Source: Isoetes taiwanensis
Lineage: Eukaryota > Streptophyta > Lycopodiopsida > Isoetales > Isoetaceae
Length of the DNA: 64,000 bases
NCBI GenBank assembly: GCA_021234155.1
Contig: JAJEKV010000040.1
Location: 5,543,229-5,607,228 of the forward strand
Direction of reading: 5' to 3'
Each line of letters starts with the position of its first letter. Position 1 is the first letter of the stretch. Below the pieces are notes generated by a model. The model was given only the letters and a program-made list of their open reading frames with translations, searched no databases and had not been told where the DNA came from. Both the position numbers and the translations under genes were made by a program. This document shows, piece after piece, positions 36,760 through 49,700 of the stretch.

Positions 36760-37971
36760 CCTTTAAAATCTGCATCCGCAGACTTTTATCTAATAAAACC
36801 TTTACAAGGAAGAAATTAGACCAATTGGCAGCCCCGACCATAACTGTGTACCATTATGATCGTGCCATGACCGATAATAATAATTTATACCAAATGTACA
36901 CATGTGAAAACCTAAGAAAAGAAAAAATAGATCCAAATCTAATATATTCCAAATAGATCATGCTATCATAAAGCTGAAAGCTCCCTTTCTTTAAAAACCA
37001 TTGTATTCCAAATATATTTGCAGCATCAAAGTAAATTCTTACCAAGTCTCACAAAGTAAAATGAATACATATTTCAAGTTAAAATCGCAGATCCGGATCA
37101 AGATGATCCATGCATAATATTTAAACAATTTGTAGTAGAATCCACTAACAAAGAGTAAGGAAACCTGCTACCTGCATCCACAAACCAGAACAAGCATTAG
37201 AATGGTTGGTCAAGAATGGGATAGCAGGTGTCATGGGTTTCCTTAAGGTCATCCCCCTTCACCTTGCTAGCATTCAATTGACAAATAGAAAGCAAAGCAA
37301 AATTATGAGTCCTAGATTTAAGCGCTAAAGAAGTCCAATAAATTTTGTTAACCACTTTTTCATATGATCATCTAGGAACCCTTCCTGTAAGCTGATCCCT
37401 GCTTGCACAATTAATCTCAGTAAACACATCTATTATTAACACATGTACCTTACATTATTACCCATATCTGGCTACTGATCCATGTGTATTTAACAGTAAG
37501 CTAACATGCCATCTTATATGCTAGTGCATACTCTCTAAGCAATACAATTCCTGAAACAATATCTCAGATCTGATTTTAGGCATTCTATGATGTCATACTT
37601 CATGCTTTCCTTCATAAAATTCAGATCTAACATGTAAATAAATTATAGACTAGATCAGCATTGAATTTAAGACAAAACTGCCCGCTAAGGCTAGGCATTC
37701 TGATTTTCATACTTATGGCTAGGTAAAGCTTTTTCCAGATCTAATTTAGGCATTCTATTTTATCATACCTCATGCTTTCCTTCATAAAATCCAGATCTAG
37801 CAAGCATATAGGTTTAAGACTAGATCTACAATAATTATAACATTAAACCATCCTGCTATGGCTAGGCATAAACCAATGTAATAGACAACTCTATTTTAAG
37901 CTTTAAAAATCTGCACAAACATAGCCACATGGATAGATCTATTCCTAGAATAAATTTGCAATTATATCCTA

Positions 37972-38328
37972 TCAAACCTTAGTGGAGCGCTCCTTGCTCT
38001 CTTGATTTTCTTTGATGTTAGCAGAATAGCCAGGATCTTTTATTAGCACAACATCTTCAGTGGCTCCATGCTTGCTGCTGGCAGAGGTACCAATTCCAGC
38101 CTCTCTTGCCTCCAAATTTCCACTAGCATGCTCAACATTGTTGATTCCATCTGCACCAGCATTGTCTTCCACAGTGCTGTTAGCTCCAATACTACAGGGC
38201 TGCACACCAATCCTAATGGCAGAAGCACGAAATTGGAATATCTTTTTTGTGTTTCTGCTATCTCTGCTTTTCTCCTCTGCCAATCTCTTGCGTGTGGCAA
38301 GATTAAGGTCCCCTTTCTTCCTTACCAT
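37972..38328 (-). CDS. Basic N-terminal exon or small ORF of the RT unit, copy 1
   Basis: A 118-codon frame opening MVRKKGDLNLATRKRLAEEK, basic and possibly a nuclear localisation signal, followed by a low-complexity Ser/Ala/Glu-rich part. I recognise no domain. It ends STKV-stop, but the bases at the end (ACTAAG then GTTTGATAG) could be a splice donor, which would make it the first exon of a gene continuing toward lower coordinates. The copy at 45802-46159 conserves most of the sequence but is frame-shifted where CAG in this copy reads CGAG. Whether it encodes a separate protein or the N-terminus of an RT protein is open. Confidence 0.5.
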   Translation of the reverse strand: MVRKKGDLNLATRKRLAEEKSRDSRNTKKIFQFRASAIRIGVQPCSIGANSTVEDNAGADGINNVEHASGNLEAREAGIGTSASSKHGATEDVVLIKDPGYSANIKENQESKERSTKV

Positions 38329-38917
38329 TTTCGAGGCAGGGCTTCACTCCCTGCCTTCAAAATTTCCTTCTACAGCTGCATGCTTCTGTCCATCCTCGGC
38401 ACTTTATAGTAATGTTTAGATGTGTTCCTAACACCGTGTGTTCTTGTCTGAAGCTATCATACCTTTTTCCCTTTTCTGTTATGTGATCATCATCAGCCAA
38501 TGCCACATCTCCTGGTCGCCAGCTGCATCACGTCGCCCTGCTGTATTCTCCAGGTAATTTTGCCCTAAGGCCCAACACAATATTCCACGAAAATTAATTT
38601 TTCATTTTTCGGCTTTCCTACAACCATGCTATATTCATTTTTTCTTTATTGCCATGTATTTACATTAGCATGTCCCATAATACATCATTTTGCATTTTAC
38701 ATCATGCTTCCTTTCCCAATAATCCAAACTTCCAGCACAAATCTTATCCAATGTTTTATTCTTTAGATCTATTCATAATAAAAAACCCTGCCTCCTACCG
38801 TAGGTCAGGGGGGCCATTACTTAATTTTATCCTCTCTAATTCTGAGAGTGGTCATGGTGACAGCAAGGAGAGTAGAGCCTTGCTTCACCGCAAAGGCCCT
38901 ACCCACCTATACTTTAG
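38329..38917. other. Spacer between RT stop and the small ORF, unit 1
   Basis: About 590 bases without a supported gene, repeated in unit 2 at about 46160-46747. In a tandem array it would hold the 3' end of one gene and the promoter of the next. Confidence 0.45.
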
Positions 38918-41900
38918 CTAATTATATATTATGCTTTTCAATACTCTGACCATGTCTTCTATTGAATATAAGATACCAGGAAATTCCTCCATTTCTAAGA
39001 CATTCAAAACCAAACCTGCAATTTTGGTCTTATGAAAACCATTTTTGTTGAAAGCTTCAATCAGCCCATATATATCCATGGCCGCATTCCATGCTTCAGA
39101 ATTGGCATAGATATACGGCATAATTTGGGATATAATGACTCTGGATGCCTGCCCAAAAGGTCTGCAGCTATCAGCTCTAATGAATCTGTTAACCACAAAT
39201 GGCAATTTGCTCCTTTTGTCAAACCTTGTGATTTTAAATATCCCCTTATTGTAGTCATTAACCTGTATGGTGATATTAAGGAAATTGCATTTTGTACCTA
39301 TTGCAGATCCACCATTTTCTCCATATGCATACTCTGTTTCATCTTTAATTCCAAGATAATTCATGTTGTATATAGTGTGCTCAGCTCCTTCAGTTAGGAA
39401 TTCCATGACTCTTCCACCATTGACAATATTCAGGTCGTCAATGTAACGTGCAGCATGCTGGAATCTGTATATGTCAGACATTCTACCATGATAAGCTAAT
39501 TTAAGTATAACTGAAGTTCAAACCATGCCAAATACAAGTTGCACCATGCCGGGCTGCATGCAAATCCCATGGGTATGCCTTTTACCTGTTTCCAGATATC
39601 ATTGCCAGTTTGTAAATAGCAGTTACATAAAAGCCAGGTATTCATTTCTTTAAATCTGTCTTTTGTAATTAATTTCCAGCTAACATGCTCCTTGTCTATC
39701 CAGGATTTAACCCATTTGACCACAATATTCTCATTTTTGCTCTTAATCATCATGTCAAAGCATATTTTTTCCTCACGCATGTGCTGCCACATCATGTCCA
39801 CTATTTCATTGCATATTTCAACAATTCCTTCGTCCCCATATAAGGGAATGTTCTCATAGCATTTCATTATATCAGCTGAAAAAACATTATGCACTTTGTT
39901 TGGGAGGTTTAATACCACATCATAAGATGAGTTAACCATCCAGCATGCCCTAATTCTTTTGGTACTCCATATTCTATATCTTGCTGTCATCTTGAAGCAT
40001 ATATTAGGCCAGATTTCGATGACATTATTTAGAATGCTCGTGACAATAGCAGCAATGTCTGTGTATAGCGTATTGTGAGCATTAGTCAGCCACCGGTATT
40101 CCCCCTTGTGAGCTTTAAATGTAGCCATAAGGTATGGTAGATTATGGTTCGCCTTGCATGTCACCAATAAAATTAACAATATCCTTTCTACATCCAGCTT
40201 TTTATACTTGTAGGATCTTGTTTACTTTTTTCAAAGTCTTCACTTTCCAGTCTAGCCTTTGCCATTTCACTAATATGTTTCGGACATATGAATGCAGCAT
40301 TATTTGCTGCTTTATCCAGTCCTGCAGTATATAGATTCCTGTTTAACCAATTTACATTTCTCATGACATCTTTATCCAACCACAAAAATCTCTTAGTGGG
40401 AGCAGCATTTTTCAGATTCACAATCTCATTATGCGCCACATTTAGGAGCATTATGCTGATTTTCTGAATATCATCATCAGTAAGGTCAAGAAGTTCATAT
40501 TTCTGTACCCTGAAGAATTGTTTACACATTGCATCAAACTCCTCCATGAATGCTTGAATGCTGAGACTATGATCAGGGATGTGATTTAGTCCGTATGAAA
40601 ATGCCTTCCTTAGTTTAGTGTTGTGTATAATCTCCAAGTTAGTGGTTCGAATATGACCAATGGAGTGATCAATAAATTTCTTCAAGTTTGGGTTGCTATA
40701 CGGGCATTTGTTAGCAGACCCATCTGCAAATACAATGTATGGTTTGTATACGACATCCTTGATTTGGTTTATATATTTCCATGCAAAAACTGTGTTATCA
40801 ACTAATTCAGTCCCTCTTTCTTGCAATACTTCATAGAAGACCGTATGAAAAATCCTTTTGATACTAAATGCATCCAATATTTTTGATAGGAATGTCATAT
40901 GCACAATCTTTTTATCTCTGTCCATGTCAATAGTACACAAGGATTTGTACCTGTTCACATCTTTTACAATGGTCCTAGTCTTCATTTTCTCAAATTTCAC
41001 AAAAAACACCATCAATCAGGATTTAAGTTGTATACAATTCATATGAAAATTAAAAAAGATATATTCTGATTTTTGGCCAAATGGCATATGACAAAATGTA
41101 TATCAGTTTTATGTAATTTCTGTAGCACAAAGGGTAAACTGATAGAACTTCCCTTGGCTAGATATCAAAAAACTTTTTATTGAGAGTCCGAACATACTCA
41201 ATCTTAGAAGTACCATCATCAAGAGAGATTACTTCATTTCCCCTTTAGTGATTGAAAAATCTTCCATATTCTTAGCATTTCGCCCTTTGAAGTAAACCCC
41301 CTTTTTCCGCATCATTTTTGGATCGGCGATCCTAGGAGGAAGTCTAGGCGTAATCATTTTTCCAGGGCCACTTGAGTTGCTTGGATTTTTTGAGTATTTC
41401 TTATCCCAAAACTCAACTCTATTTGCGTAATTCTTGGATTTCGTAAAACGACAGTGTCCGACCATCTTTTTCTCGCAATGTCGTCACCATCTTGTTATTC
41501 CCATAGAGAACTTTCAGATTCTTATCCGATAGTTGGCAAAGGATAAGGCCATGTTGATCGATTATACCCGACCTCAAGATAAGATACATATGCAATAACA
41601 AAGATCCCTCATTTCCTTGTTGAGCATTTTAGAAATGATAACCATTTTTGACATGGGGGATGATCCCGGGTATAACGTTTCCATATGGTTGATCATAAAC
41701 CAAATGCCTTGATCAAACCATATAATACCACATTTGCATTCCTCGTCCTTGTTCTTCTTGTAATTATACTTATTCTTCTCACATAGGCATTTAAAATAAG
41801 GGCAATGCGTCCTCCAAATTCTTTTGAGGTAATAATCATCCCTGGTAATGTTTGGGAATGCCATATGGCCTTTTTGACCAATTTCTATTGGAGCATTAAC

Positions 41901-42905
41901 AATACATTTTTGCTCAAAGAAATCCATTCTAAAAGGCAAATTTACCTCAAGGTTCTCAAAGGTTTTTTCCAGTTTCAATGCAGAATACTTAGCAGCCCTT
42001 ATCTCTTCTTTAGAAATACCTGCTAAAGCAACCCAAGTGTCAATGTCTATTGGTGCCAAAGCCCCAAAATTCTGACTCTTCCATATGGCATGGTCGTGCA
42101 GAACAGCATAGCATTCTACTGTTTGCTCAATAATTACTGGGAAACAAGTGGAATTTGATAGTGTAAGTTCTGGAACTTTGTCATTTTCCAAATTTTCAGC
42201 CAAGTCATTTTGTGAGACCATATCCTCTTTTTTGTAACCAATGCTTAACATGTCCTCATCTGTGAGATCTATTTCAGAAAAGAGGCAGTCTGCCATATCC
42301 TTTTTCTTACTTGATTTTGGTTTGTTGAGTCCTCATCTTTACCAAAGGTAAGTGGCTTTATATTGTTGGCCTTTTCCAATGCCATGATGCCTACCATAAA
42401 CTTCTTTGCTGCTTCATCTTCAAGGCATGTTCTCTGATATAAGATATCACTCATACTGCTATATGTATCAGCAAGAATATCCCTACATTTGGAGAATTCA
42501 AAGTTTTCTTTTTTCATCTTCTGGAATGTTGCAAACCATCCACTAAAGCCCAAATAAGATACTGGTGAGAGTCTCTTATCAAGCAGGTTAGCTTCCTTGA
42601 ATGTTATGTAAGAATGCACGTCCTTACTTCTAATGCAGCCAATAATTGTTTGTACTGCCAGATTTGGACTGCTGATACCGCACTTGTCATATTCAAGCTG
42701 GACTAGCTCCTTTATCCAATGATTATAAACGTCCAGATCATCAGCTGGTATATTATCCTATGAAACAAATGCCCCACTTTAGTCAATAATATAATGTAAT
42801 CATAATAAGCGTACCTGAGACATCCCATTATCATGATCATGGTTGCTAGTAAAACTAACAAACTGAAATAAGTTAAAAAAACCTTTAAAATCTTGATCCG
42901 CAGAC
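38918..42905 (-). pseudogene. Penelope-like reverse transcriptase gene, copy 1 (broken)
   Basis: Minus-strand gene. Reading leftward: an exon near 42815-42905 (FTSNHDHDNGMSQ), a 57-base intron (GTACGC to CATAG, 42758-42814), then an N-terminal domain with a Cys-rich patch (CPYFKCLCEKNKYNYKK, ending ECKCG), a second exon block at 40188-41015, and the RT. RT blocks: YLMATFKAHKGEYRW, FSADIMKCYENIPL (catalytic Asp), KGIPMGFACSPAWCNLYLAW, ARYIDDLNIVNGG (catalytic Asp pair), then FLNITIQV and FDKRSKLPF. These block spacings recall the Penelope/telomerase-related RT group with GIPMG and (F/Y)IDDL, though exact class is tentative. I see no GIY-YIG endonuclease. Breaks occur near 42325, 41600, 41250-41500, 40185 and 39490; some are absent from copy 2. 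Confidence 0.7.
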
Positions 42906-43024
42906 TTTTATCTAATAAAAACCTTTACAAGGAAGAAATTAGACCAATTGGCAGCCCTGACCATAACCAGGTACCATTATGATCAGGCCATGACCAGATA
43001 ATAATTTATACCAAATGTACACAT

Positions 43025-44725
43025 GGGTGTAAATATGGTAATGCTACCCAAAAAGCACTATCCGGACAAGTGCTTTAAGTGCTTTAGGTGCTTTACCCTC
43101 GAGTGCTTTTTCATTCAACGACCTCGGGGGGTTGTTACTCCGTAAAATAGGATGGATCATTCCGTGGAGGTAAGGATCGATGAGATGGATGATCCCGCTG
43201 GTGGAGATCTCCTCAAATGGTAAGGATCACGACGAGGATCTTCAAGGGCGGGAACCCATTGGCGCGGACAAGATTGATGGAGTTTCTTTTTTCAATGCAA
43301 GATAAGAACACAAATTAGAGTTCAAATCGCATAGAAATCATAGGTGAATTAACAATGTTTTATTGCAATTTGATTTAGATTGATAATTCAATCTCTCGCT
43401 GCATTGAGATTGAATTGTGGGCAGCTCTCTTGAAAGCATCCATTTAACCGAAGAAGCTTTTAGGATTCAAATCAAGTGAGAAGAGACAATCTGATTACTC
43501 TTTGTTTTTCTTAAGAGTATTTTTGTTCCATTCTTTCAATGTATTATGCATCTCTAATGTTGTATCCTAGATCTACGTTATTTTTTTTTCCCCAAATGGG
43601 AAAATTGACGAGCACTCAGACATTGATATCTGGAGTTCTACCAATCTATTTGGAGCGATTTCATTTTGATCTAGAAGTATACTTCGGTCTCTTTCTTTTG
43701 CAATCAAAATCACACAAATCCGATCTCTGAGGGGTGAGAAATAGCCTCTCAAACTTGGCTGATTTTCTGTTACAGTGGGTGCAGAAATTGATGTCACAAG
43801 AATATACAAAATTCAGACTTTAATATCTTGAGTGATGCTGATTGGTTTTGAGTGATCTCACATGCATTTAAAACTAGACACTTAGCACCTTCTCTTGCAA
43901 TTTAAATCACTCAAATCTGAGCTATGAAGAGTGAGAAACAGTCTCTCAAAGTTTTGATTTTTTTTTTACACAGTTCTGATTTTTGTCACAGAATATACCA
44001 AAAACTCAGAATTTGATATCTTGAGTTTTAATGAATAATTTTTGATGATTTTACTGCATCTAAAAGTAGACACTATGGTCTTTCTCTTGCAGTTTAAATC
44101 AATTAAATCTGAGCTTGGATGCGGGAGAAATGACCTCTCAAAGTTGGTCAATTTTCACTAATAGTGGGTTAACATTGTCTTTTATATGATCATTGTTGTT
44201 CTATATTGTTGTGAGTAGTCTTGCGTGCATTCACATTTCGTCATTTACATTATTGATCAAGCTTTGTTAATCGAAGTTTTGAGATCCTTTTGTATCAAAG
44301 CAATCTTAATACATTCTTGCAATTCCGCCTCTCAGATTAAAACAATCTTAATACTATTCATGCAATTCCATTACTTCTTAGTTTTATCCTTGCAATTCCA
44401 TTACTTCTTTTTGAACGCATAAACCAGCCTTCTTTGTTTGTTATTTTCTCTCTAACTTTCTCCATACTCTATTGAAACCAATCCAACATCGAAACTGCCA
44501 TGTAATGTATCTCAGCAAAAAAAAAAATTGACATTACACGGCATCAAAATGCAAAGATTGGAGAGTATCAGAGGTGATAATTATTAATCTAACTTAGCCG
44601 AGAACAAAGTACAGGCAGGAAGCATTTACGGCATGACTTTTGGCCGTGCGCAGCCAAGTGCTTTAAGTGCTTTAAGTGCTAAGTGCTTTCGCGTTTTTTT
44701 GGGTAGCATTACCATATTTACACCC
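43025..44725. mobile_element. Non-autonomous DNA transposon, 1701 bp, 30-bp TIRs
   Basis: The left end GGGTGTAAATATGGTAATGC, continuing TACCCAAAAA, is the exact inverted repeat of the right end. The target duplication ACAT lies at 43021-43024 and 44726-44729, and unit 1 shows the empty site (TGTACACATGTG near 36896). Both ends carry subterminal AAGTGCTTT repeats (43068-43096 and 44655-44692). The interior has three diverged ~190-bp repeats (about 43600-44150) and no transposase. The superfamily is unassigned; a 4-bp duplication excludes typical hAT, Mutator, Harbinger and mariner. Confidence 0.9.
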
Positions 44726-45801
44726 ACATGTGAAAACCTAAGAAAAGAAAAAATAGATCCAAATCTAATATATTCCAAATAGATCATGCTATCATAAAGC
44801 TGAAAGCTCCCTTTCTTTAAAAACCATTGTATTCCAAATATATTTGCAGCATCAAAGTAAATTCTTACCAAGTCTGCTGAAAGTAAAATGAATACATATT
44901 TCAAGTTAAAACTGCAGATCTGGATCAAGATGATCCATGCATAATATTTAAACAATTTGTAGTAGAATCCACTAACAAAGAGTAAGGAAACCTGTTACCT
45001 GCATCCACAAACCAGAACAAGCATTAGAATGGTTGGTCAAGAATGGGATAGCAGGTGTCATGGGTTTCCTTAAGGTCATCCCCCTTCACCTTGCTAGCAT
45101 TCAATTGACAAATAGAAAGCAAAGCAAAATTATGAGTCCTAGATTTAAGCAGTTAAAGAAGTCTGAATAAATTTTGTTAACCACTTTTTCATATGATCAT
45201 CTAGGAACCCTTCCTGTAAGCTGATCCCTGCTTGCACAATTAATCTCAGTAAACACATCTATTATTAACACATGTACCTTACATTATTACCCATATCTGG
45301 CTACTGATCCATGTGTATTTAACAGTAAGCTAACATGCCATCTTATATGCTAGTGCATACTCTCTAAGCAATACAATTCCTGAAACAATATCTCAGATCT
45401 GATTTTAGGCATTCTATGATGTCATACTTCATGCTTTCCTTCATAAAATTCAGATCTAACATGTAAATAAATTATAGACTAGATCAAAGATTGAATTTAA
45501 GACAAACCGCCTCGCTAAGGCTAGGCATTCTGATTTTCATACTTATGGCTAGGTAAAGCTTTTTCCAGATCTAATTTAGGCATTCTATTTTATCATACCT
45601 CATGCTTTCCTTCATAAAATCCAGATCTAGCAAGCATATAGGTTTAAGACTAGATCTACAATAATTATAACATTAAACCATCCTGCTATGGCTAGGCATA
45701 AACCAATGTAATAGACAACTCTATTTTAAGCTTTAAAAATCTGCACAAACATAGCCACATGGATAGATCTATTCCTAGAATAAATTTGCAATTATATCCT
45801 A

Positions 45802-46159
45802 TCAAACCTTAGTGGAGCGCTCCTTGCTCTCTTGATTTTCTTTGATGTTAGCAGAATAGCCAGGATCTTTTATTAGCACAACATCTTCAGTGGCTCCATG
45901 CTTGCTGCTGGCAGAGGTACCAATTCCAGCCTCTCTTGCCTCCAAATTTCCACTAGCATGCTCAACATTGTTGATTCCATCTGCACCAGCATTGTCTTCC
46001 ACAGTGCTGTTAGCTCCAATACTACAGGGCTGCACACCAATCCTAATGGCAGAAGCACGAAATTGGAATATCTTTTTGTGTTTCTCGCTATCTCTCCTTT
46101 TTTCCTCTCGCCAATCTCTTGCGTGTGGCAAGATTAAGGTCCCCTTTCTTCCTTACCAT
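45802..46159 (-). pseudogene. Small ORF / putative first exon of the RT unit, copy 2
   Basis: Homologue of the 37972-38328 frame. The ATG at 46157-46159 and the MVRKKGDLNL start are preserved, but the frame breaks around 46085-46125, where this copy has GCGAGAGG and GCGAGAAAC against GCAGAGG and GCAGAAAC in copy 1. The downstream part (FQFRASAIRIG to STKV) is identical in reading. If spliced, it would join exons near 42.9 kb and the RT block of copy 1, with the TIR element lying in the intron. Confidence 0.5.
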
Positions 46160-46747
46160 TTTCGAGGCAGGGCTTCACTCCCTGCCTTCAAAATTTCCTT
46201 CTACAGCTGCATGCTTCTGTCCATCCTCGGCACTTTATAGTAATGTTTAGATGTGTTCCTAACACCGTGTGTTCTTGTCTGAAGCTATCATACCTTTTTC
46301 CCTTTTCTGTTATGTGATCATCATCAGCCAATGCCACATCTCCCCGGTCGCCACCGTGATCACGCAAGCTCTTTGATTCTCCGGTAATTTTGCCCTAAGG
46401 CCCAACACAATATTCCACGAAAATTAATTTTTCATTTTTCGGCTTTCCTACAACCATGCTATATTCATTTTTTCTTTATTGCCATGTATTTACATTAGCA
46501 TGTCCCATAATACATCATTTTGCATTTTACATCATGCTTCCTTTCCCAATAATCCAAACTTCCAGCACAAATCTTATCCAATGTTTTATTCTTTAGATCT
46601 ATTCATAATAAAAAACCCTGCCTCCTACCGTAGGTCAGGGGGGCCATTACTTAATTTTATCCTCTCTAATTCAGAGAGTGGTCATGGTGACAGCAAGGAG
46701 AGTAGAGCCTTGCTTCACCGCAAAGGCCCTACCCACCTATACTTTAG

Positions 46748-49700
46748 CTAATTATATATTATGCTTTTCAATACTCTGACCATGTCTTCTATTGAATATA
46801 AGATACCAGGAAATTCCTCCATTTCTAAGACATTCAAAACCAAACCTGCAATTTTGGTCTTATGAAAACCATTTTTGTTGAAAGCTTCAATCAGCCCATA
46901 TATATCCATGGCCGCATTCCATGCTTCAGAATTGGCATAGATATACGGCATAATTTGGGATATAATGACTCTGGATGCCTGCCCAAAAGGTCTGCAGCTA
47001 TCAGCTCTAATGAATCTGTTAACCACAAATGGCAATTTGCTCCTTTTGTCAAACCTTGTGATTTTAAATATCCCCTTATTGTAGTCATTAACCTGTATGG
47101 TGATATTAAGGAAATTGCATTTTGTACCTATTGCAGATCCACCATTTTCTCCATATGCATACTCTGTTTCATCTTTAATTCCAAGATAATTCATGTTGTA
47201 TATAGTGTGCTCAGCTCCTTCAGTTAGGAATTCCATGACTCTTCCACCATTGACAATATTCAGGTCGTCAATGTAACGTGCAGCATGCTGGAATCTGTAT
47301 ATGTCAGACATTCTACCATGATAAGCTAATTTAAGTATAAATCTGAGTTCAAACCATGCCAAATACAAGTTGCACCATGCCGGGCTGCATGCAAATCCCA
47401 TGGGTATGCCTTTTACCTGTTTCCAGATATCATTGCCAGTTTGTAAATAGCAGTTACATAAAAGCCAGGTATTCATTTCTTTAAATCTGTCTTTTGTAAT
47501 TAATTTCCAGCTAACATGCTCCTTGTCTATCCAGGATTTAACCCATTTGACCACAATATTCTCATTTTTGCTCTTAATCATCATGTCAAAGCATATTTTT
47601 TCCTCACGCATGTGCTGCCACATCATGTCCACTATTTCATTGCATATTTCAACAATTCCTTCGTCCCCATATAAGGGAATGTTCTCATAGCATTTCATTA
47701 TATCAGCTGAAAAAACATTATGCACTTTGTTTGGGAGGTTTAATACCACATCATAAGATGAGTTAACCATCCAGCATGCCCTAATTCTTTTGGTACTCCA
47801 TATTCTATATCTTGCTGTCATCTTGAAGCATATATTAGGCCAGATTTCGATGACATTATTTAGAATGCTCGTGACAATAGCAAAGAATGTCCGTGTATAG
47901 CGACAGAGCATTAGTCACCCACCCAGATTCCCCTTGTGAGCTTTAAATGTAGCCATAAGGTATGGTAGATTATGGTTCCGCCTTGCATGTCACCAATAAA
48001 ATTAACAATATCCTTTCTACATCCAAATTTTATACTTGTAGGATCTTGTTTACTTTTTTTTTCAAGTCTTCACTTTCCAAAATAGCCTTTGCCATTTCAC
48101 TAATATGTTTTAGGACATATGAATGCAAAGATTATTTGTTTGCTTTTATCCAAATCTCCGCAGATATAGATTCCCTTTAACCAATTTACATTTCTCATGA
48201 CATCTTTATCCAACCACAAAAATCTCTTAGTGGGAGCAGCATTTTTCAGATTCACAATCTCATTATGCGCCACATTTAGGAGCATTATGCTGATTTTCTG
48301 AATATCATCATCAGTAAGGTCAAGAAGTTCATATTTCTGTACCCTGAAGAATTGTTTACACATTGCATCAAACTCCTCCATGAATGCTTGAATGCTGAGA
48401 CTATGATCAGGGATGTGATTTAGTCCGTATGAAAATGCCTTCCTTAGTTTAGTGTTGTGTATAATCTCCAAGTTAGTGGTTCGAATATGACCAATGGAGT
48501 GATCAATAAATTTCTTCAAGTTTGGGTTGCTATACGGGCATTTGTTAGCGCACCCATCCGCAAAATACAATGTATGGTTTGTATACGACATCCTTGATTT
48601 GGTTTATATATTTCCATGCAAAAACTGTGTTATCAACTAATTCAGTCCCTCTTTCTTGCAATACTTCATAGAAGACCGTATGAAAAATCCTTTTGATACT
48701 AAATGCATCCAATATTTTTGATAGGAATGTCATATGCACAATCTTTTTATCTCTGTCCATGTCAATAGTACACAAGGATTTGTACCTGTTCACATCTTTT
48801 ACAATGGTCCTAGTCTTCATTTTCTCAGCCTACAGCAAACACCATCAATCAGGATTTAAGTTGTATACAATTCATATGAAAATTAAAAAAGATATATTCT
48901 GATTTTTGGCCAAATGGCATATGACAAAATGTATATCAGTTTTATGTAATTTCTGTAGCACAAAGGGTAAACTGATAGAACTTCCCTTGGCTAGATATCA
49001 AAAAAACTTTTTATTGAGAGTCTGGAACATACTCAATCTTAGAAGTACCATCATCAAGAGAGATTACTTCATTTCCCCTTTTAGTGATTGAAAAATCTTC
49101 CATATTCTTAGCATTTCTGTCCTTTGAAGTAAACTGCCCTTTTTCCGTCATCATTTTTGGATCAGAAGTGATCCTAGGAGGAAGTCTAGGCGTAATCATT
49201 TTTCCAGTTTCACTTGAGTTGCTTGGATTTTTTGAGTATTTCTTATCCCAAAACTCAACTCTATTTGCAGAATTCTTGGATTTCGGAAACCCATGTGTCC
49301 GACCATCTTTTTTCGCAATGTCACCATCTTGTTATTCCCATAGAGAACTTTCAGATTCTTATCCGGATAGTTGGCAAAGGATAAGGCCATGTTGATCAGA
49401 TTATACCCTGACCTCAAGATAAGATACATATGCAATAACAAAGATCCCTCATTTCCTTGTTGAGCATTTTAGAAATGATAACCATTTTTGACATGGGGGA
49501 TGATCCCGGGTATAACGTTTCCATATGGTTGATCATAAACCAAATGCCTTGATCAAACCATATAATACCACATTTGCATTCCTCGTCCTTGTTCTTCTTG
49601 TAATTATACTTATTCTTCTCACATAGGCATTTAAAATAAGGGCAATGCGTCCTCCAAATTCTTTTGAGGTAATAATCATCCCTGGTAATGTTTGGGAATG

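Larger units (their letters stand above)
36760..42881 (-). repeat. 6.1-kb tandem unit 1 (Penelope-like RT array)
   Basis: The unit starts at CCTTTAAAATCTGCATCCGC and runs to the same landmark at 42882. The landmark recurs at 50723. Within the unit, on the minus strand, lie the main RT coding block (38918-42757), a ~590-bp gap, the 118-codon frame (37972-38328) and about 1.2 kb of noncoding sequence. Tandem head-to-tail copies are an established habit of Penelope-like elements. The left edge adjoins a LINE poly(A) tail and seems to cut through an exon. Confidence 0.85.

Noticed and set aside
36854-37045. Recurrent minus-strand frame (IYFDAANIFGIQWFLKKG) in all three units
   Set aside because: Conserved only because the units are recent copies. 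It lies in the putative intron and shows no domain.
39032-39397. 121-codon plus-strand frame inside the RT gene
   Set aside because: Antisense shadow of the RT, repeated at 46862-47227 only because the unit is duplicated.
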